A DNA stretch of 64,000 bases from Bacillota bacterium (GTDB lineage: Bacteria > Bacillota > Clostridia > Oscillospirales > Acutalibacteraceae), in the NCBI GenBank assembly GCA_023390175.1, contig JAEWDK010000024.1:620001-684000 (forward strand), given 5' to 3'. The translations under genes were made by a program, and so were the position numbers. Below, piece by piece: positions 9,184 to 16,649 of this stretch. How positions within the stretch are numbered: the stretch's first letter is position 1; each line of letters starts with the position of its first letter. Under the pieces are notes generated by a model. That model saw only the letters and a list, made by a program, of their open reading frames with translations. It had not been told where the DNA came from and made no database searches.

Positions 9184-9211
9184 TACAAAGCTGTTTCAAA
9201 ATACAGCGTAT

Positions 9212-9287
9212 GGGGCATTAGCTCAGCTGGGAGAGCGCCACACTGGCAGTGTGGAGGTCAGCGGTTCGATCCCGCTATGCTCCACCA
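9212..9287 (+). tRNA. tRNA-Ala (anticodon GGC)
   Basis: Full cloverleaf: acceptor GGGGCAT/ATGCTCC, D-arm GCTC...GAGC, anticodon stem CCACA/TGTGG with loop CTGGCAG (anticodon GGC), T-arm AGCGG/CCGCT with TTCGATC loop, and encoded CCA. Its anticodon-to-T-arm half recurs at 11180-11211. Confidence 0.97.
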
Positions 9288-9293
9288 TATACG

Positions 9294-9326
9294 AAACCCG
9301 CATAGCCATTGGCTTTGCGGGTTTTT
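9294..9326 (+). terminator. intrinsic terminator of tRNA-Ala
   Basis: Arms AAACCCGCA / TGCGGGTTT with an inner AGCC/GGCT extension, followed by TTTTT. Confidence 0.85.
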
Positions 9327-9494
9327 GCTGTCTGAAAGTTTTCCTGAAAATTGCCGTTTGGGATACATAAAAATAAGCTCGCAGAATTTTCTGCGGGCTT
9401 TTCTTTTCTAACGACCACAATACTTTCACAAAAACGAAGTGAAGTAGTTGAGTGGAAAATGGGCACAGCACGAGATCAAATTTTATTTTACGGG

Positions 9495-10094
9495 CTATAT
9501 GGTGTTTAGATATTCTGATAAAATTTCCCTGACAAAGGATTGGTTGTCTCCTGAAATTGAAAGGTTTTTATTTACAATCAGCGTGGTCAATCCGTAAGAC
9601 ATCGCCCACAAGGTAACAATGGTATTTAACTGTGTTTGTTCATCTTTAGGGTGTTTCGTAAAATAGCATTTTGTGGATTTTATGAGAAGGTCAAATGGAA
9701 TTCCCAACGGCGTCTCACTCCGAATTTGATCCATCGTCAAAGGCGGAGTAAGTTTATGAAAGAACAACATTTTGAAATAAGTGGGATGCTGTAACATAAA
9801 TTCGACATAGAATGCTTCTAAATCAAGGATATTTTGTTTTGTCCCCGGCTCAGATTGTATTACTGATTTTTCCAGGTAGTCCCAAAACTCTTGCTGCATT
9901 TGTTCAATGATTGCATTTAATAATTCTTCCTTGTTTTTGAAATGCTTATATGGGGCTGCATGGCTTACATTGCATGCCAAAGCAACTTTCCTCAAAGAAA
10001 AATTATCGAATCCATCTTCTATAATAACCTTAATACCTGCTTCAATTAATTCTGATTTTAAGTCAGCATGTTTATTTGATTCTTGTTTGATCAT
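9495..10094 (-). CDS. TetR/AcrR-family regulator, divergent from an unknown gene
   Basis: 199 residues; N-terminal helix-turn-helix FSLRKVALACNVSHAAPYKHF and a ligand domain of the kind with a Trp-rich C-terminal half (LNTIVTLWAMSYGLTTLIV). It is transcribed divergently from the gene at 10222-11130, and the shared intergenic region holds two palindromic operators overlapping both promoters. It therefore very probably represses itself and that gene. The effector is unknown. Confidence 0.9.
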   Translation of the reverse strand: MIKQESNKHADLKSELIEAGIKVIIEDGFDNFSLRKVALACNVSHAAPYKHFKNKEELLNAIIEQMQQEFWDYLEKSVIQSEPGTKQNILDLEAFYVEFMLQHPTYFKMLFFHKLTPPLTMDQIRSETPLGIPFDLLIKSTKCYFTKHPKDEQTQLNTIVTLWAMSYGLTTLIVNKNLSISGDNQSFVREILSEYLNTI

Positions 10095-10115
10095 AAATAT
10101 CCCCTCTTTATAATT

Positions 10116-10189
10116 AGTATAACATGGTATGTTGACACTGTAAACCTACTGTGATATATTTATCAGGTAGTGAAGTTTACACTGTAAAC
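10116..10189. promoter_or_regulatory. divergent promoters with two TetR-type operators
   Basis: Plus-strand promoter TTGACA (10132-10137)-N17-TATATT (10155-10160). Minus-strand promoter TTTACA (10139-10144)-N17-TATACT (10116-10121). Operator 1, GTTGACACTGTAAAC (10131-10145), covers both -35 boxes. Operator 2, the perfect palindrome GTTTACA-C-TGTAAAC (10175-10189), sits just after the predicted plus-strand start site. Occupancy of both would shut off both genes. Confidence 0.85.
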
Positions 10190-10221
10190 CAAAACGGAGA
10201 TTTTGTTTGAGGAGAATTAAT

Positions 10222-11130
10222 ATGTTGTCTTTGAAAAGGTTTTTTATTGACACAAGCAGGGCAAAAGACTTTTGGCCAAAGCAGATCACAAGTCTGGATG
10301 AGCTGCCCACTTATTACCATGATTTTGTAAAAGACTGGCTGCAGCAGGGAATGCCGCTGACGAATATTATTTTGGTTAAACAGAGAAACAAGTGGGAGGA
10401 TGACCGACCGGAATATGCAATTGCCCAGTATCACGACCGTGTGATGCTGCTGCACAAAACGCCCTACAATCAGGTGGTCAGAACAGTGGTTAGTGGGGCG
10501 GACGTAATCAGTGTTGAGTACAATCATATCTATCTGGATTGTACTGTTATCATTACCTTCCTGCAAAACGAAAAATTTCATAAAACTCAGTTTCATTTTA
10601 ACGCTGCAGCTGAAAACCTGTATGTTTCCATACTTAATATCCTCCTGAAAAATAAAATCGATTATTTAGAAAATGTAGGTACTCATGAAAATTCTGTGTG
10701 TAACGGTTTAATGGAAAAAAGTTATTTAATGTTTAACTGTGGCAAACTGGCATACCGCTTGGATGATAAAATAGAAAGTTATTTTTGGGATAAGATCGAG
10801 ACAAAAGCGCAAAAGAAGAAAAATAAAAAAACGAAAAAGAGAAAGTCAGAAACAGAATTTTTTATTGCGATGATGAAGAAAGGAACTGCAACAATAATAT
10901 CAAGCGAAGACCATCTGAGCGCTACCTATTTGTTCTGGAATTCCATTCGGCAGATTACACTTAACTTTGATGAACTTAAGGGACATAGCATCTTACTTAC
11001 AACCATTGCAAATGACTGCTTTTCGATTCCGGTGCAGCAGGAAAACTGCGCAGACGCAGAACAATTTATCAGTCAGTGCAACACAACAAAGAATGATTTA
11101 CGGAAAGCTGAAATTAAAAAATCCGTATAG
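10222..11130 (+). CDS. protein of unknown function controlled by a divergent TetR
   Basis: Not recognised; 302 residues. There is no signal peptide and no transmembrane segment. The middle (YNHIYLDCTVIITFL... KTQFHFNAAAENLYVSILNIL) has the alternating pattern of a small beta-sandwich such as a bacterial PH-like domain. Residues about 188-209 form a very basic linker (KKKNKKTKKRKSE) before a second beta-rich part. That suggests two PH-like domains joined by a Lys-rich tether; this is inference. Start ATG 10222 has AGGAG 7 nt upstream; an in-frame TTG at 10207 lies before that site and is rejected. Confidence 0.8.
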   Translation: MLSLKRFFIDTSRAKDFWPKQITSLDELPTYYHDFVKDWLQQGMPLTNIILVKQRNKWEDDRPEYAIAQYHDRVMLLHKTPYNQVVRTVVSGADVISVEYNHIYLDCTVIITFLQNEKFHKTQFHFNAAAENLYVSILNILLKNKIDYLENVGTHENSVCNGLMEKSYLMFNCGKLAYRLDDKIESYFWDKIETKAQKKKNKKTKKRKSETEFFIAMMKKGTATIISSEDHLSATYLFWNSIRQITLNFDELKGHSILLTTIANDCFSIPVQQENCADAEQFISQCNTTKNDLRKAEIKKSV

Positions 11131-11179
11131 CACTGCCGTTTTTCGATATTTGGGAGTATTCATAAAACTGTCCATGACG

Positions 11180-11211
11180 CGCTGGCAGTGCGGAGGTCAG
11201 CGGTTCGGTCC
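11180..11211 (+). repeat. partial tRNA-Ala copy (anticodon arm through T-loop)
   Basis: 29 of 32 bases match tRNA-Ala 9241-9272 in the same orientation, including the CTGGCAG anticodon loop and GGAGGTCAGCGGTTCG. The acceptor strands are missing, so it is not a functional tRNA. It is followed closely by a terminator hairpin, as a tRNA gene would be. It is best read as an attachment-site scar or a decayed tRNA duplicate. Confidence 0.8.
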
Positions 11212-11214
11212 TGA

Positions 11215-11250
11215 AAAGCCTTGCAAACATTAAGTTTGCAAGGCCTTTTT
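11215..11250 (+). terminator. intrinsic terminator after the tRNA-Ala fragment
   Basis: Arms GCCTTGCAAAC / GTTTGCAAGGC (11 bp, perfect) with a loop of 5 nt and a following TTTTT. It can serve the unknown gene ending at 11130. Confidence 0.85.
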
Positions 11251-11446
11251 ATGTTTTACGAATTAAGAATACATTCATTTAAATCTGCTGTAGGACCAAT
11301 GCATAAATTGCGCCGGCTTCAAGGGGAATGTTTCCATCGAAGACCTGACGCTTCCCGTATGCGCGCGCCATCATGTTCAACAATCCCCTCCTTGCTGAAT
11401 TTTTTGCTTCATTATGGTAAGATCAGAAAATAAAAGGTGTATATTA

Positions 11447-11475
11447 TTGCCGGGCGGGAAGCAATCTGATATAAT
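11447..11475 (+). promoter_or_regulatory. promoter of the YitT-family gene
   Basis: TTGCCG (11447-11452)-N17-TATAAT (11470-11475), 35 nt ahead of the start codon. Between the preceding terminator and this promoter (11251-11446) I see no gene. Confidence 0.75.
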
Positions 11476-11510
11476 TAATATATAAATACTTCATAGAGGG
11501 GAGTACGGGA

Positions 11511-12368
11511 ATGCCCTTAAAATCCAAAAAATTCTTTTCTGTTGCTGTCAGAATACTGCTTATTATAACCGGCGCTGCTTTATCTTCCATCGGGCTTGAG
11601 ATATTCTTAATTCCGAACAATATTATTGACGGAGGTATCGTGGGTATCTCAATTATGTCAAGCTATTTGACGCATTTCCCGCTGGGAGCTTTTACATTTA
11701 TATTAAATATCCCATTTTTTATTATCGGCTATAAACAAATCGGGAAGTCTTTTGTGCTCTCCACGTTTTTTGCCGTTGTTTGCCTGTCCGTCGGCGTTTC
11801 CGTTTTACATCCCATCCCGGGGCTTACGCATGATGTTTTTCTTGCTGCGATTTTCGGCGGAATTATCAACGGTACCGGCGTCGGTTTGATTATCCGTGCC
11901 GGCGGGTCACTTGACGGCACGGAAATAGTTGCAATTATTTTCGATAAAAAGACAAGTTTTTCCATCGGCGAAATCGTGATGTTCTTTAATATTTTTATTT
12001 TGACGGGAGCGGGTTTCATATACGGCTGGGACCGCACGATGTACTCGCTGATCGCATATTTTGTAGCATTTAAAACGATCGATACCGTGGTTGAAGGTTT
12101 GGATGAATCAAAAGCGGTTATGATTGTTTCCGATGAGAATGAGCAAATCACGGAAGCAATCCTTGCAAGGCTTGGCCGGGGCGTCACTTTGCTCAACGGG
12201 CAGGGCGGTTACTCTAAAGCGCCTGCCAATGTGATTTATGTCGTCATATCGCGCCTTGAAATCGCGAAAATCAAAGCGATTGTCCATGATTTTGATAAAA
12301 ACGCGCTTGTCACAATCGGAAGTGTTGAGCTTGCCGGAAAAAAATACAAAAAGAAATCAATTCACTAA
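11511..12368 (+). CDS. YitT-family membrane protein
   Basis: 285 residues: an N-terminal membrane domain with five to six helices (DUF161 type; ILLIITGAALSSIGLEIFLIPN and the conserved GGSLDGTEI region) and a C-terminal soluble DUF2179-like domain (AVMIVSDENEQITEAI, then LNGQGGYSK). The family is widespread in Firmicutes, often in several copies; transport roles have been proposed but the substrate is not established. ATG 11511 follows GAGGGGAG. It appears monocistronic, with its own promoter and terminator. Confidence 0.9.
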   Translation: MPLKSKKFFSVAVRILLIITGAALSSIGLEIFLIPNNIIDGGIVGISIMSSYLTHFPLGAFTFILNIPFFIIGYKQIGKSFVLSTFFAVVCLSVGVSVLHPIPGLTHDVFLAAIFGGIINGTGVGLIIRAGGSLDGTEIVAIIFDKKTSFSIGEIVMFFNIFILTGAGFIYGWDRTMYSLIAYFVAFKTIDTVVEGLDESKAVMIVSDENEQITEAILARLGRGVTLLNGQGGYSKAPANVIYVVISRLEIAKIKAIVHDFDKNALVTIGSVELAGKKYKKKSIH

Positions 12369-12414
12369 GCTGCAGCGGTTTTAGCCAAGTAACTTTTTCC
12401 ATACTTAAAAACAA

Positions 12415-12458
12415 CAAAACGATCCCGGGTCAGCCAAATGGCCGCCGGGATCGTTTTT
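12415..12458. terminator. bidirectional terminator between YitT and the SHOCT gene
   Basis: Arms AAACGATCCCGG / CCGGGATCGTTT with inner GGCC pairing, and U-rich on both exits. It lies between convergent genes. Confidence 0.85.
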
Positions 12459-12464
12459 GTTTGC

Positions 12465-12728
12465 TCATTTCAGAATCTGGTCTTTTCTTGACTTGTATTC
12501 TTCTTCGTTTATTTCTCCGTTTGCAAACCTTTCGTTAAGAATTTCGATTGCTTTGGGAGAAATCTTCTCATATGCTACATTTGAATTTCTATTTTGACTT
12601 GATTTATAAACAAAATATACGATTGCCAATAAAATTAAAATAACACCAATCATCATAATAATATGTGGGCCTCCAAACCCATAACCGCCGAACCCATAGC
12701 CTCCAACACCAAACCGATTACAGAACAT
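12465..12728 (-). CDS. small SHOCT-domain membrane protein
   Basis: 87 residues: a Gly/Tyr/Phe-rich N-terminus (VGGYGFGGYGFGGP), one transmembrane helix (IIMMIGVILILLAIVYFVY) and a C-terminal SHOCT motif (ILNERFANGEINEEEYKSRKDQIL). SHOCT modules are short oligomerisation segments found in many small bacterial membrane proteins; the role is unknown. AGGTGCTTTAA precedes the ATG. Confidence 0.85.
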   Translation of the reverse strand: MFCNRFGVGGYGFGGYGFGGPHIIMMIGVILILLAIVYFVYKSSQNRNSNVAYEKISPKAIEILNERFANGEINEEEYKSRKDQILK

Positions 12729-12862
12729 TTAAAGCACCTCCTTGATTTGACCTTACTATATCGCATGATTGTGAAGATATTATGTTGAATTAATTAATAT
12801 TTTTACTTTTAAAAATCCGTTTTTATGGTTAAACTATTAAAAACGACAGGAGATAAAATACA

Positions 12863-13063
12863 ATGAAAAATAAAGAAAAACAAGTTTTGCCATTGCAGGA
12901 TAACGACTCATTTTTTGACACGGACACGGTTGCGTCCTCCACCGAATGTACGGGACTGATACCGGCTCCCCCGCTGTCTGATGAAGAAGCAGAATCCTAT
13001 ACCGACATTTATTCCATTCCAAAGCCGGAAAATAAAAAAAACAACGGTTTGCAGCACGACTGA
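12863..13063 (+). CDS. small acidic protein of unknown function
   Basis: Not recognised; 66 residues, hydrophilic, with a central ECTGLIPAPPLSDEEAESYTDIY segment (Pro/Glu/Asp rich) and a Lys/Asn-rich tail. AGGAG lies about 10 nt before ATG. No neighbour shares its strand closely except the Cys/His-rich protein 110 nt downstream, which has its own strong ribosome site. Confidence 0.6.
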   Translation: MKNKEKQVLPLQDNDSFFDTDTVASSTECTGLIPAPPLSDEEAESYTDIYSIPKPENKKNNGLQHD

Positions 13064-13172
13064 CCCTTGCCGCACAGCTGTTCCTGCTCCTTGCGCATTC
13101 CCAAACCCCATATTGACAAGCCATAAGCTGCCTGCATAAGATATATCAGATTCTTATGAAGGAGGTGTTGAC

Positions 13173-13454
13173 ATGGCATTATACCGTTGTTCGGAGGAAA
13201 AAGAAAGCTATCAAAGACCGGAGAAATATGATTGGGAAAGCTTCCGGAAGCCTGAAAAACATGAGGATTGTGATTGCGATAAGCATGATGATCACGATAA
13301 GCACGATGACTGTGAGAAACATGATGACTGCGACCGTGAAAGTGCAAAGGCGCTGAAATGCATTCTTTCTCAGATAGATGATTTAAATAACAGAGATCTG
13401 CGCATTCTTGATGACGTAATCGACCGTCTTCTTTGCATCAGAAAAAAATTATAA
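13173..13454 (+). CDS. small His/Asp/Cys-rich protein with KHDD repeats
   Basis: 93 residues. Residues about 30-54 are a repeat run of CD-KHDD-HD-KHDD-CE-KHDD-CD units with many potential metal ligands, followed by a hydrophobic helical end (ILSQIDDLNNRDLRILDDVI). The ribosome site AAGGAGGTG is near-perfect, implying high translation. Metal binding or a spore-coat-like role is suggested by composition alone. No homologue is recognised. Confidence 0.75.
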   Translation: MALYRCSEEKESYQRPEKYDWESFRKPEKHEDCDCDKHDDHDKHDDCEKHDDCDRESAKALKCILSQIDDLNNRDLRILDDVIDRLLCIRKKL

Positions 13455-13512
13455 CATTTGATTATCTCGTTTTCTGTACCGAATAATTCGTACCTTGTTT
13501 TCCTCCGCATCC

Positions 13513-13548
13513 GGCGCTCCGCGGTAACCCGCGGAGCGCCGCTATTTT
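13513..13548 (+). terminator. strong terminator after the KHDD-repeat gene
   Basis: Arms GGCGCTCCGCGG / CCGCGGAGCGCC (12 bp, perfect), a 4-nt loop and a downstream TTTTT. The rest of 13549-13788 is AT-rich and shows no gene. Confidence 0.9.
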
Positions 13549-13788
13549 TCTGCCGGCCTTCATAAAATACGGTATTGTATTATGATTCCGCCTCTTTTTC
13601 CCCAGTTTCGTTTAAAACTCCATATAATTTCATTCATATCACCTCATAATTTATTTATTCCTCTAATTTTTTCTCGTTCTACAAAATGTCTAAAATTCCG
13701 ACTTTTTTCCCTATTGCAATTTTAATCCATTTCCATTAAGCTTATAAATGCCAAACGGCGAAGTTTAAAATACAAAGGATGTTTCAAA

Positions 13789-14022
13789 ATGCAAAAAATT
13801 ATGGTCAACATGCAGTCACTCAAAGAAAAGCTGCTGAAAATGGAAGATGATAATGTGAGCCTGGTCGAGCTTTACCTTGTTCCCGGTCAAATGGAAGACG
13901 GAAGCACCTATCCCGCCTTTCTCCACCTGGATGGTATTTTCCAAAACGGAGAATACAAAGACTATGAAAGTATTGACGAGTTTTCAGCCGCAGAAAATTT
14001 AAAGCTACATAAGTCAGCATGA
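13789..14022 (+). CDS. small conserved-looking protein of unknown function
   Basis: Not recognised; 77 residues, soluble and acidic. It has a helical N-terminus (MQSLKEKLLKMEDDN) and a beta-rich middle (VELYLVPGQMEDGSTYPAFLHLDGI) ending in an acidic segment. AAAGGATG precedes the ATG. It is followed by a strong shared terminator. Confidence 0.65.
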   Translation: MQKIMVNMQSLKEKLLKMEDDNVSLVELYLVPGQMEDGSTYPAFLHLDGIFQNGEYKDYESIDEFSAAENLKLHKSA

Positions 14023-14062
14023 TCTTTTCCCGGCGGGCGGTCAGCAGGCTGACCCGCAATAC

Positions 14063-14098
14063 AAAATTCCGCAGGGCCGCTGGCCCTGCGGAATTTTT
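14063..14098. terminator. bidirectional terminator between convergent small genes
   Basis: Arms AAATTCCGCAGGGCC / GGCCCTGCGGAATTT with a very short loop and U/A runs on both sides. Confidence 0.9.
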
Positions 14099-14107
14099 AT
14101 GCGTCCG

Positions 14108-14392
14108 TTATTGAAATCTGGAAGCCGCTTTTCTCAGCACGCCCTGCGCTTCATCCCAGGTTCTGTCCAGCCCTGTTTTAATATCCTCCCACGCATCGCC
14201 GGAAGAATTTTTCAACTCCTGCAATTTGGACTGAATCATATCTTTTTGAGAACGCAGCATATCAATGTTTTCATAATATTCCTGCCTGACATCCTCCGCC
14301 GCATTTGCGGCCTCATCGGTAAGTTCATCGATTTTTTCACCCAGCTCACTCAGCTGGCGTTCCATTTTTCCCTGATAATCCTGATTGTTCAT
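14108..14392 (-). CDS. small coiled-coil protein
   Basis: 94 residues, almost wholly helical and charged (QLSELGEKIDELTDEAANAAEDV, then SQKDMIQSKLQELKN and a DAWEDIKTGLDRTWDEAQ segment). It resembles small stress-type coiled-coil proteins that carry an amphipathic DAW...LD..W repeat. There is no signal or membrane helix. GGGAGA lies ahead of the ATG. The cellular role is unknown. Confidence 0.75.
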   Translation of the reverse strand: MNNQDYQGKMERQLSELGEKIDELTDEAANAAEDVRQEYYENIDMLRSQKDMIQSKLQELKNSSGDAWEDIKTGLDRTWDEAQGVLRKAASRFQ

Positions 14393-14606
14393 TTTTATTC
14401 TCCCATCCTTTACGGTTCATGACTTTAAATTTATTCCTGCGTTAATTTTCCATTTGTCCGAAAGTTCAAAACCAATTTCCTACTGTTTATTTTTACCGTC
14501 TTCCTTTAAAATACACATTCTTAATTTTTTATTAAATGGATCGCAATCAATGTTGGATAAAACAGCCAAGTCTATATTTTAAAGCTACGTTTTTCTTATC
14601 TTTTCA

Positions 14607-14635
14607 ATGACACTGTCCGTATTTTGTGTTATAAT
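14607..14635 (+). promoter_or_regulatory. promoter of udk
   Basis: ATGACA (14607-14612)-N17-TATAAT (14630-14635). It falls inside the longer open frame, which supports the downstream udk start. Confidence 0.75.
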
Positions 14636-14671
14636 TTTGTTAACTTAATGATCGAAATGCAGGAGGAAGTC

Positions 14672-15313
14672 ATGAATTGCTCACCCTTTGTAATCGGTGT
14701 TGCAGGCGGTACCGGTTCCGGTAAAACGACGCTTGCAACAAAACTTCAGCAAGCCATCGCCGGCGACTCAATTATTTTATCGCATGATTTTTATTATCAG
14801 GCAAATACGGACATTCCGTTCGAAGAACGGTTAAAAGTAAACTACGACCACCCGAACACGTTTGATACCGATTTGATGATTGAAGATATTAAAAAGCTGA
14901 AAAGCGGACACGCCATTGACCACCCGCACTACTCCTTTGTAACCTACACCAGAATGAGCGACTGCGTACATGTGGAACCGGCTCCTGTCATTATTGTTGA
15001 GGGAATTTTGATTTTTGAAAACAAAGAACTGTTAGACCTGATGGATATTAAGGTATTTGTTGACGCCGACGCGGATATCCGCCTGATTCGCAGGCTGACC
15101 CGTGACGTGAAAGAGCGTGGAAGGAGTTTGGACTCCGTAATCCAGCAATACATGGATACCGTAAAGCCGATGCATGAGCAGTTTGTGGAGCCAAGCAAAA
15201 AATATGCGGATGTGATTGTACCGCAGGGCGGTGAGAATATGGTTGCGCTGCATATGCTGATTGACCGTATCAACGCGCTGACTAACCACACAACAGAAAA
15301 TGAAATATACTAA
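14672..15313 (+). CDS. udk: uridine kinase
   Basis: Phosphorylates uridine and cytidine to UMP and CMP in pyrimidine salvage. The 213-residue protein has a P-loop GVAGGTGSGKTT at the N-terminus, the SHDFYY substrate region, NYDHPNTFD, the Walker-B-like VIIVEGIL, and the lid RRLTRDVKERGR. ATG 14672 is chosen because AGGAGG lies 5 nt upstream and the longer frame from 14624 would overlap the promoter -10 box. Confidence 0.93.
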   Translation: MNCSPFVIGVAGGTGSGKTTLATKLQQAIAGDSIILSHDFYYQANTDIPFEERLKVNYDHPNTFDTDLMIEDIKKLKSGHAIDHPHYSFVTYTRMSDCVHVEPAPVIIVEGILIFENKELLDLMDIKVFVDADADIRLIRRLTRDVKERGRSLDSVIQQYMDTVKPMHEQFVEPSKKYADVIVPQGGENMVALHMLIDRINALTNHTTENEIY

Positions 15314-15348
15314 AAAATGTCCCCGGATAAAATCCGGGGACATTTTTG
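15313..15348. terminator. terminator shared by udk and the polysaccharide operon
   Basis: Arms AAAAATGTCCCCGGAT / ATCCGGGGACATTTTT around a 3-nt loop. U-runs on both sides allow termination of both convergent units. Confidence 0.9.
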
Positions 15349-15360
15349 ATTCATGATAAA

Positions 15361-16623
15361 TTAGGAATTTGTGGTTACAAAGCCGATGATTTTTGCACCG
15401 GATGCTTTCAGGCGATGGAACGAATCCTTAAATTCATGATACGGTGTTGAGCCGTATTTTGCAACCATAATAACCGCGCTGAAAAGTTTTGACAAATTGT
15501 CGGCATCGGGGTAGCGCACTTCGGACGGAACATTTACAACTACATAATCAAAGCGGGGAGCAAGCTCCTGCACCAGCTTTTCAAACTTGTCGGAAGCCAA
15601 AATATCGGTAAGGTCCTCGGCGGCACTTTCCGAACCGGCCATCATGCTCAGGCCCTTCATGGAAGTTGTGCTAACCGCCTGTTCGGCGGTACAGGCCCCG
15701 CTCAGCACATCCGACAAACATTGCGCCGGTTTTACGCCGAGCAGCTCCGCAATATTATGCTTACGCAGATCGGCATCAATTAGCAGCACTGTTTTTTCCG
15801 AGCGGGCAAGCGCATTTGCAAAGCCGACCGATACGCCGGGCGCGCCGTTATGCTCGCACACATCTGTAATCATAAAGCTCTTCCCGTCGCCGGCCTGGTT
15901 CAGGGCAGCGGCCCGCAACTTACGGAAGCCGTTCAGCTTTTTCTCCTCACTTCCCTTTTTGGACAGAATGCCGAGCAAATTGGTTTTGAGCGCTTCGCTC
16001 ACATAGTTGCTGTTCCGAATCGTTTTATCCATAAGCACCACCGCAATGCCAAAGCACACACAAAGGATAAAGCCGATGATTAATCCCAGGAATCCCGCTT
16101 TCAGCATAGCGGACTTGTTGGACTGTGTGGCAGCCGGGACAGCCTTATCACTGACAGTGACGGTGATCTTCGGTGACGGGAAAGCCGCCGTAAGCTTTTC
16201 TGCGAGTATCTGCGCCGCTGTGTCCGAAATTTCGGAAACCAGTTTTGCGTCCGGACTGTTGGCTGAAAGCTTTACGACCGGCGCGCTGTTCAGCTGCACC
16301 GCGCTGATGTTTGCAATTTTACTCTCATCAATATTCAGCCGCTGAGCGGTCTGCGTAACGATGTCGCTCCCAGACGCTACTGCAACGGCGGTCAGCACCC
16401 TGCTGCCCAAGATACCGGTATATTGCAGCCGGTAATCCGTGGTTGCATTTTCAGGAATTTCACACGATATGACAACTGTAGTGGAAGCGGAATATTCATG
16501 GTGCACAAACCGAAGCGGGAGCAATCCGCAAATAATTCCAAAAAGGGCTATTACCACGATGAGCCTGCGTATATTCCGCTTAAAGTACTGCATAATTTCC
16601 GAAAAGCTTACAAATAGTTCCAT
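15361..16623 (-). CDS. Wzz-like chain-length protein fused to a degenerate BY-kinase domain
   Basis: 420 residues. Transmembrane helices near 19-40 and 174-197 enclose a Wzz-type extracytoplasmic domain. The cytoplasmic part (about 200-420) has the fold of the CpsD/Wzc tyrosine autokinases. Its Walker A (about 256-266) reads EHNGAPGVSV instead of GxGKS/T, so the catalytic Lys is missing. Walker B is VVVN rather than VVxD, although Walker A' LLIDADLRK is intact. There is no C-terminal Tyr cluster. It likely acts as a structural chain-length regulator rather than a kinase. It is the last gene of the polysaccharide operon. Confidence 0.85.
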   Translation of the reverse strand: MELFVSFSEIMQYFKRNIRRLIVVIALFGIICGLLPLRFVHHEYSASTTVVISCEIPENATTDYRLQYTGILGSRVLTAVAVASGSDIVTQTAQRLNIDESKIANISAVQLNSAPVVKLSANSPDAKLVSEISDTAAQILAEKLTAAFPSPKITVTVSDKAVPAATQSNKSAMLKAGFLGLIIGFILCVCFGIAVVLMDKTIRNSNYVSEALKTNLLGILSKKGSEEKKLNGFRKLRAAALNQAGDGKSFMITDVCEHNGAPGVSVGFANALARSEKTVLLIDADLRKHNIAELLGVKPAQCLSDVLSGACTAEQAVSTTSMKGLSMMAGSESAAEDLTDILASDKFEKLVQELAPRFDYVVVNVPSEVRYPDADNLSKLFSAVIMVAKYGSTPYHEFKDSFHRLKASGAKIIGFVTTNS

Positions 16624-16649
16624 TGTTTGACCTCCAATAATTTATCATT

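Larger units (their letters stand above)
9288..11211. mobile_element. putative islet bounded by tRNA-Ala and a partial tRNA-Ala copy
   Basis: The segment between the intact tRNA-Ala and the same-orientation 32-bp partial copy at 11180-11211 carries only a TetR gene and one unknown gene. By eye it is visibly more AT-rich than its flanks. The layout (whole tRNA, cargo, 3'-half tRNA copy) is that of an element integrated into a tRNA gene. No integrase is present and the copy has three mismatches, so this would be an old, degenerate insertion. A lost second tRNA-Ala gene is the alternative. Confidence 0.5.

Noticed and set aside
13260..13335. Short direct repeats that might look like a CRISPR array
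   Set aside because: Units are about 12-18 bp without unique spacers and encode the KHDD repeats of a small protein; no cas gene is present in the window.
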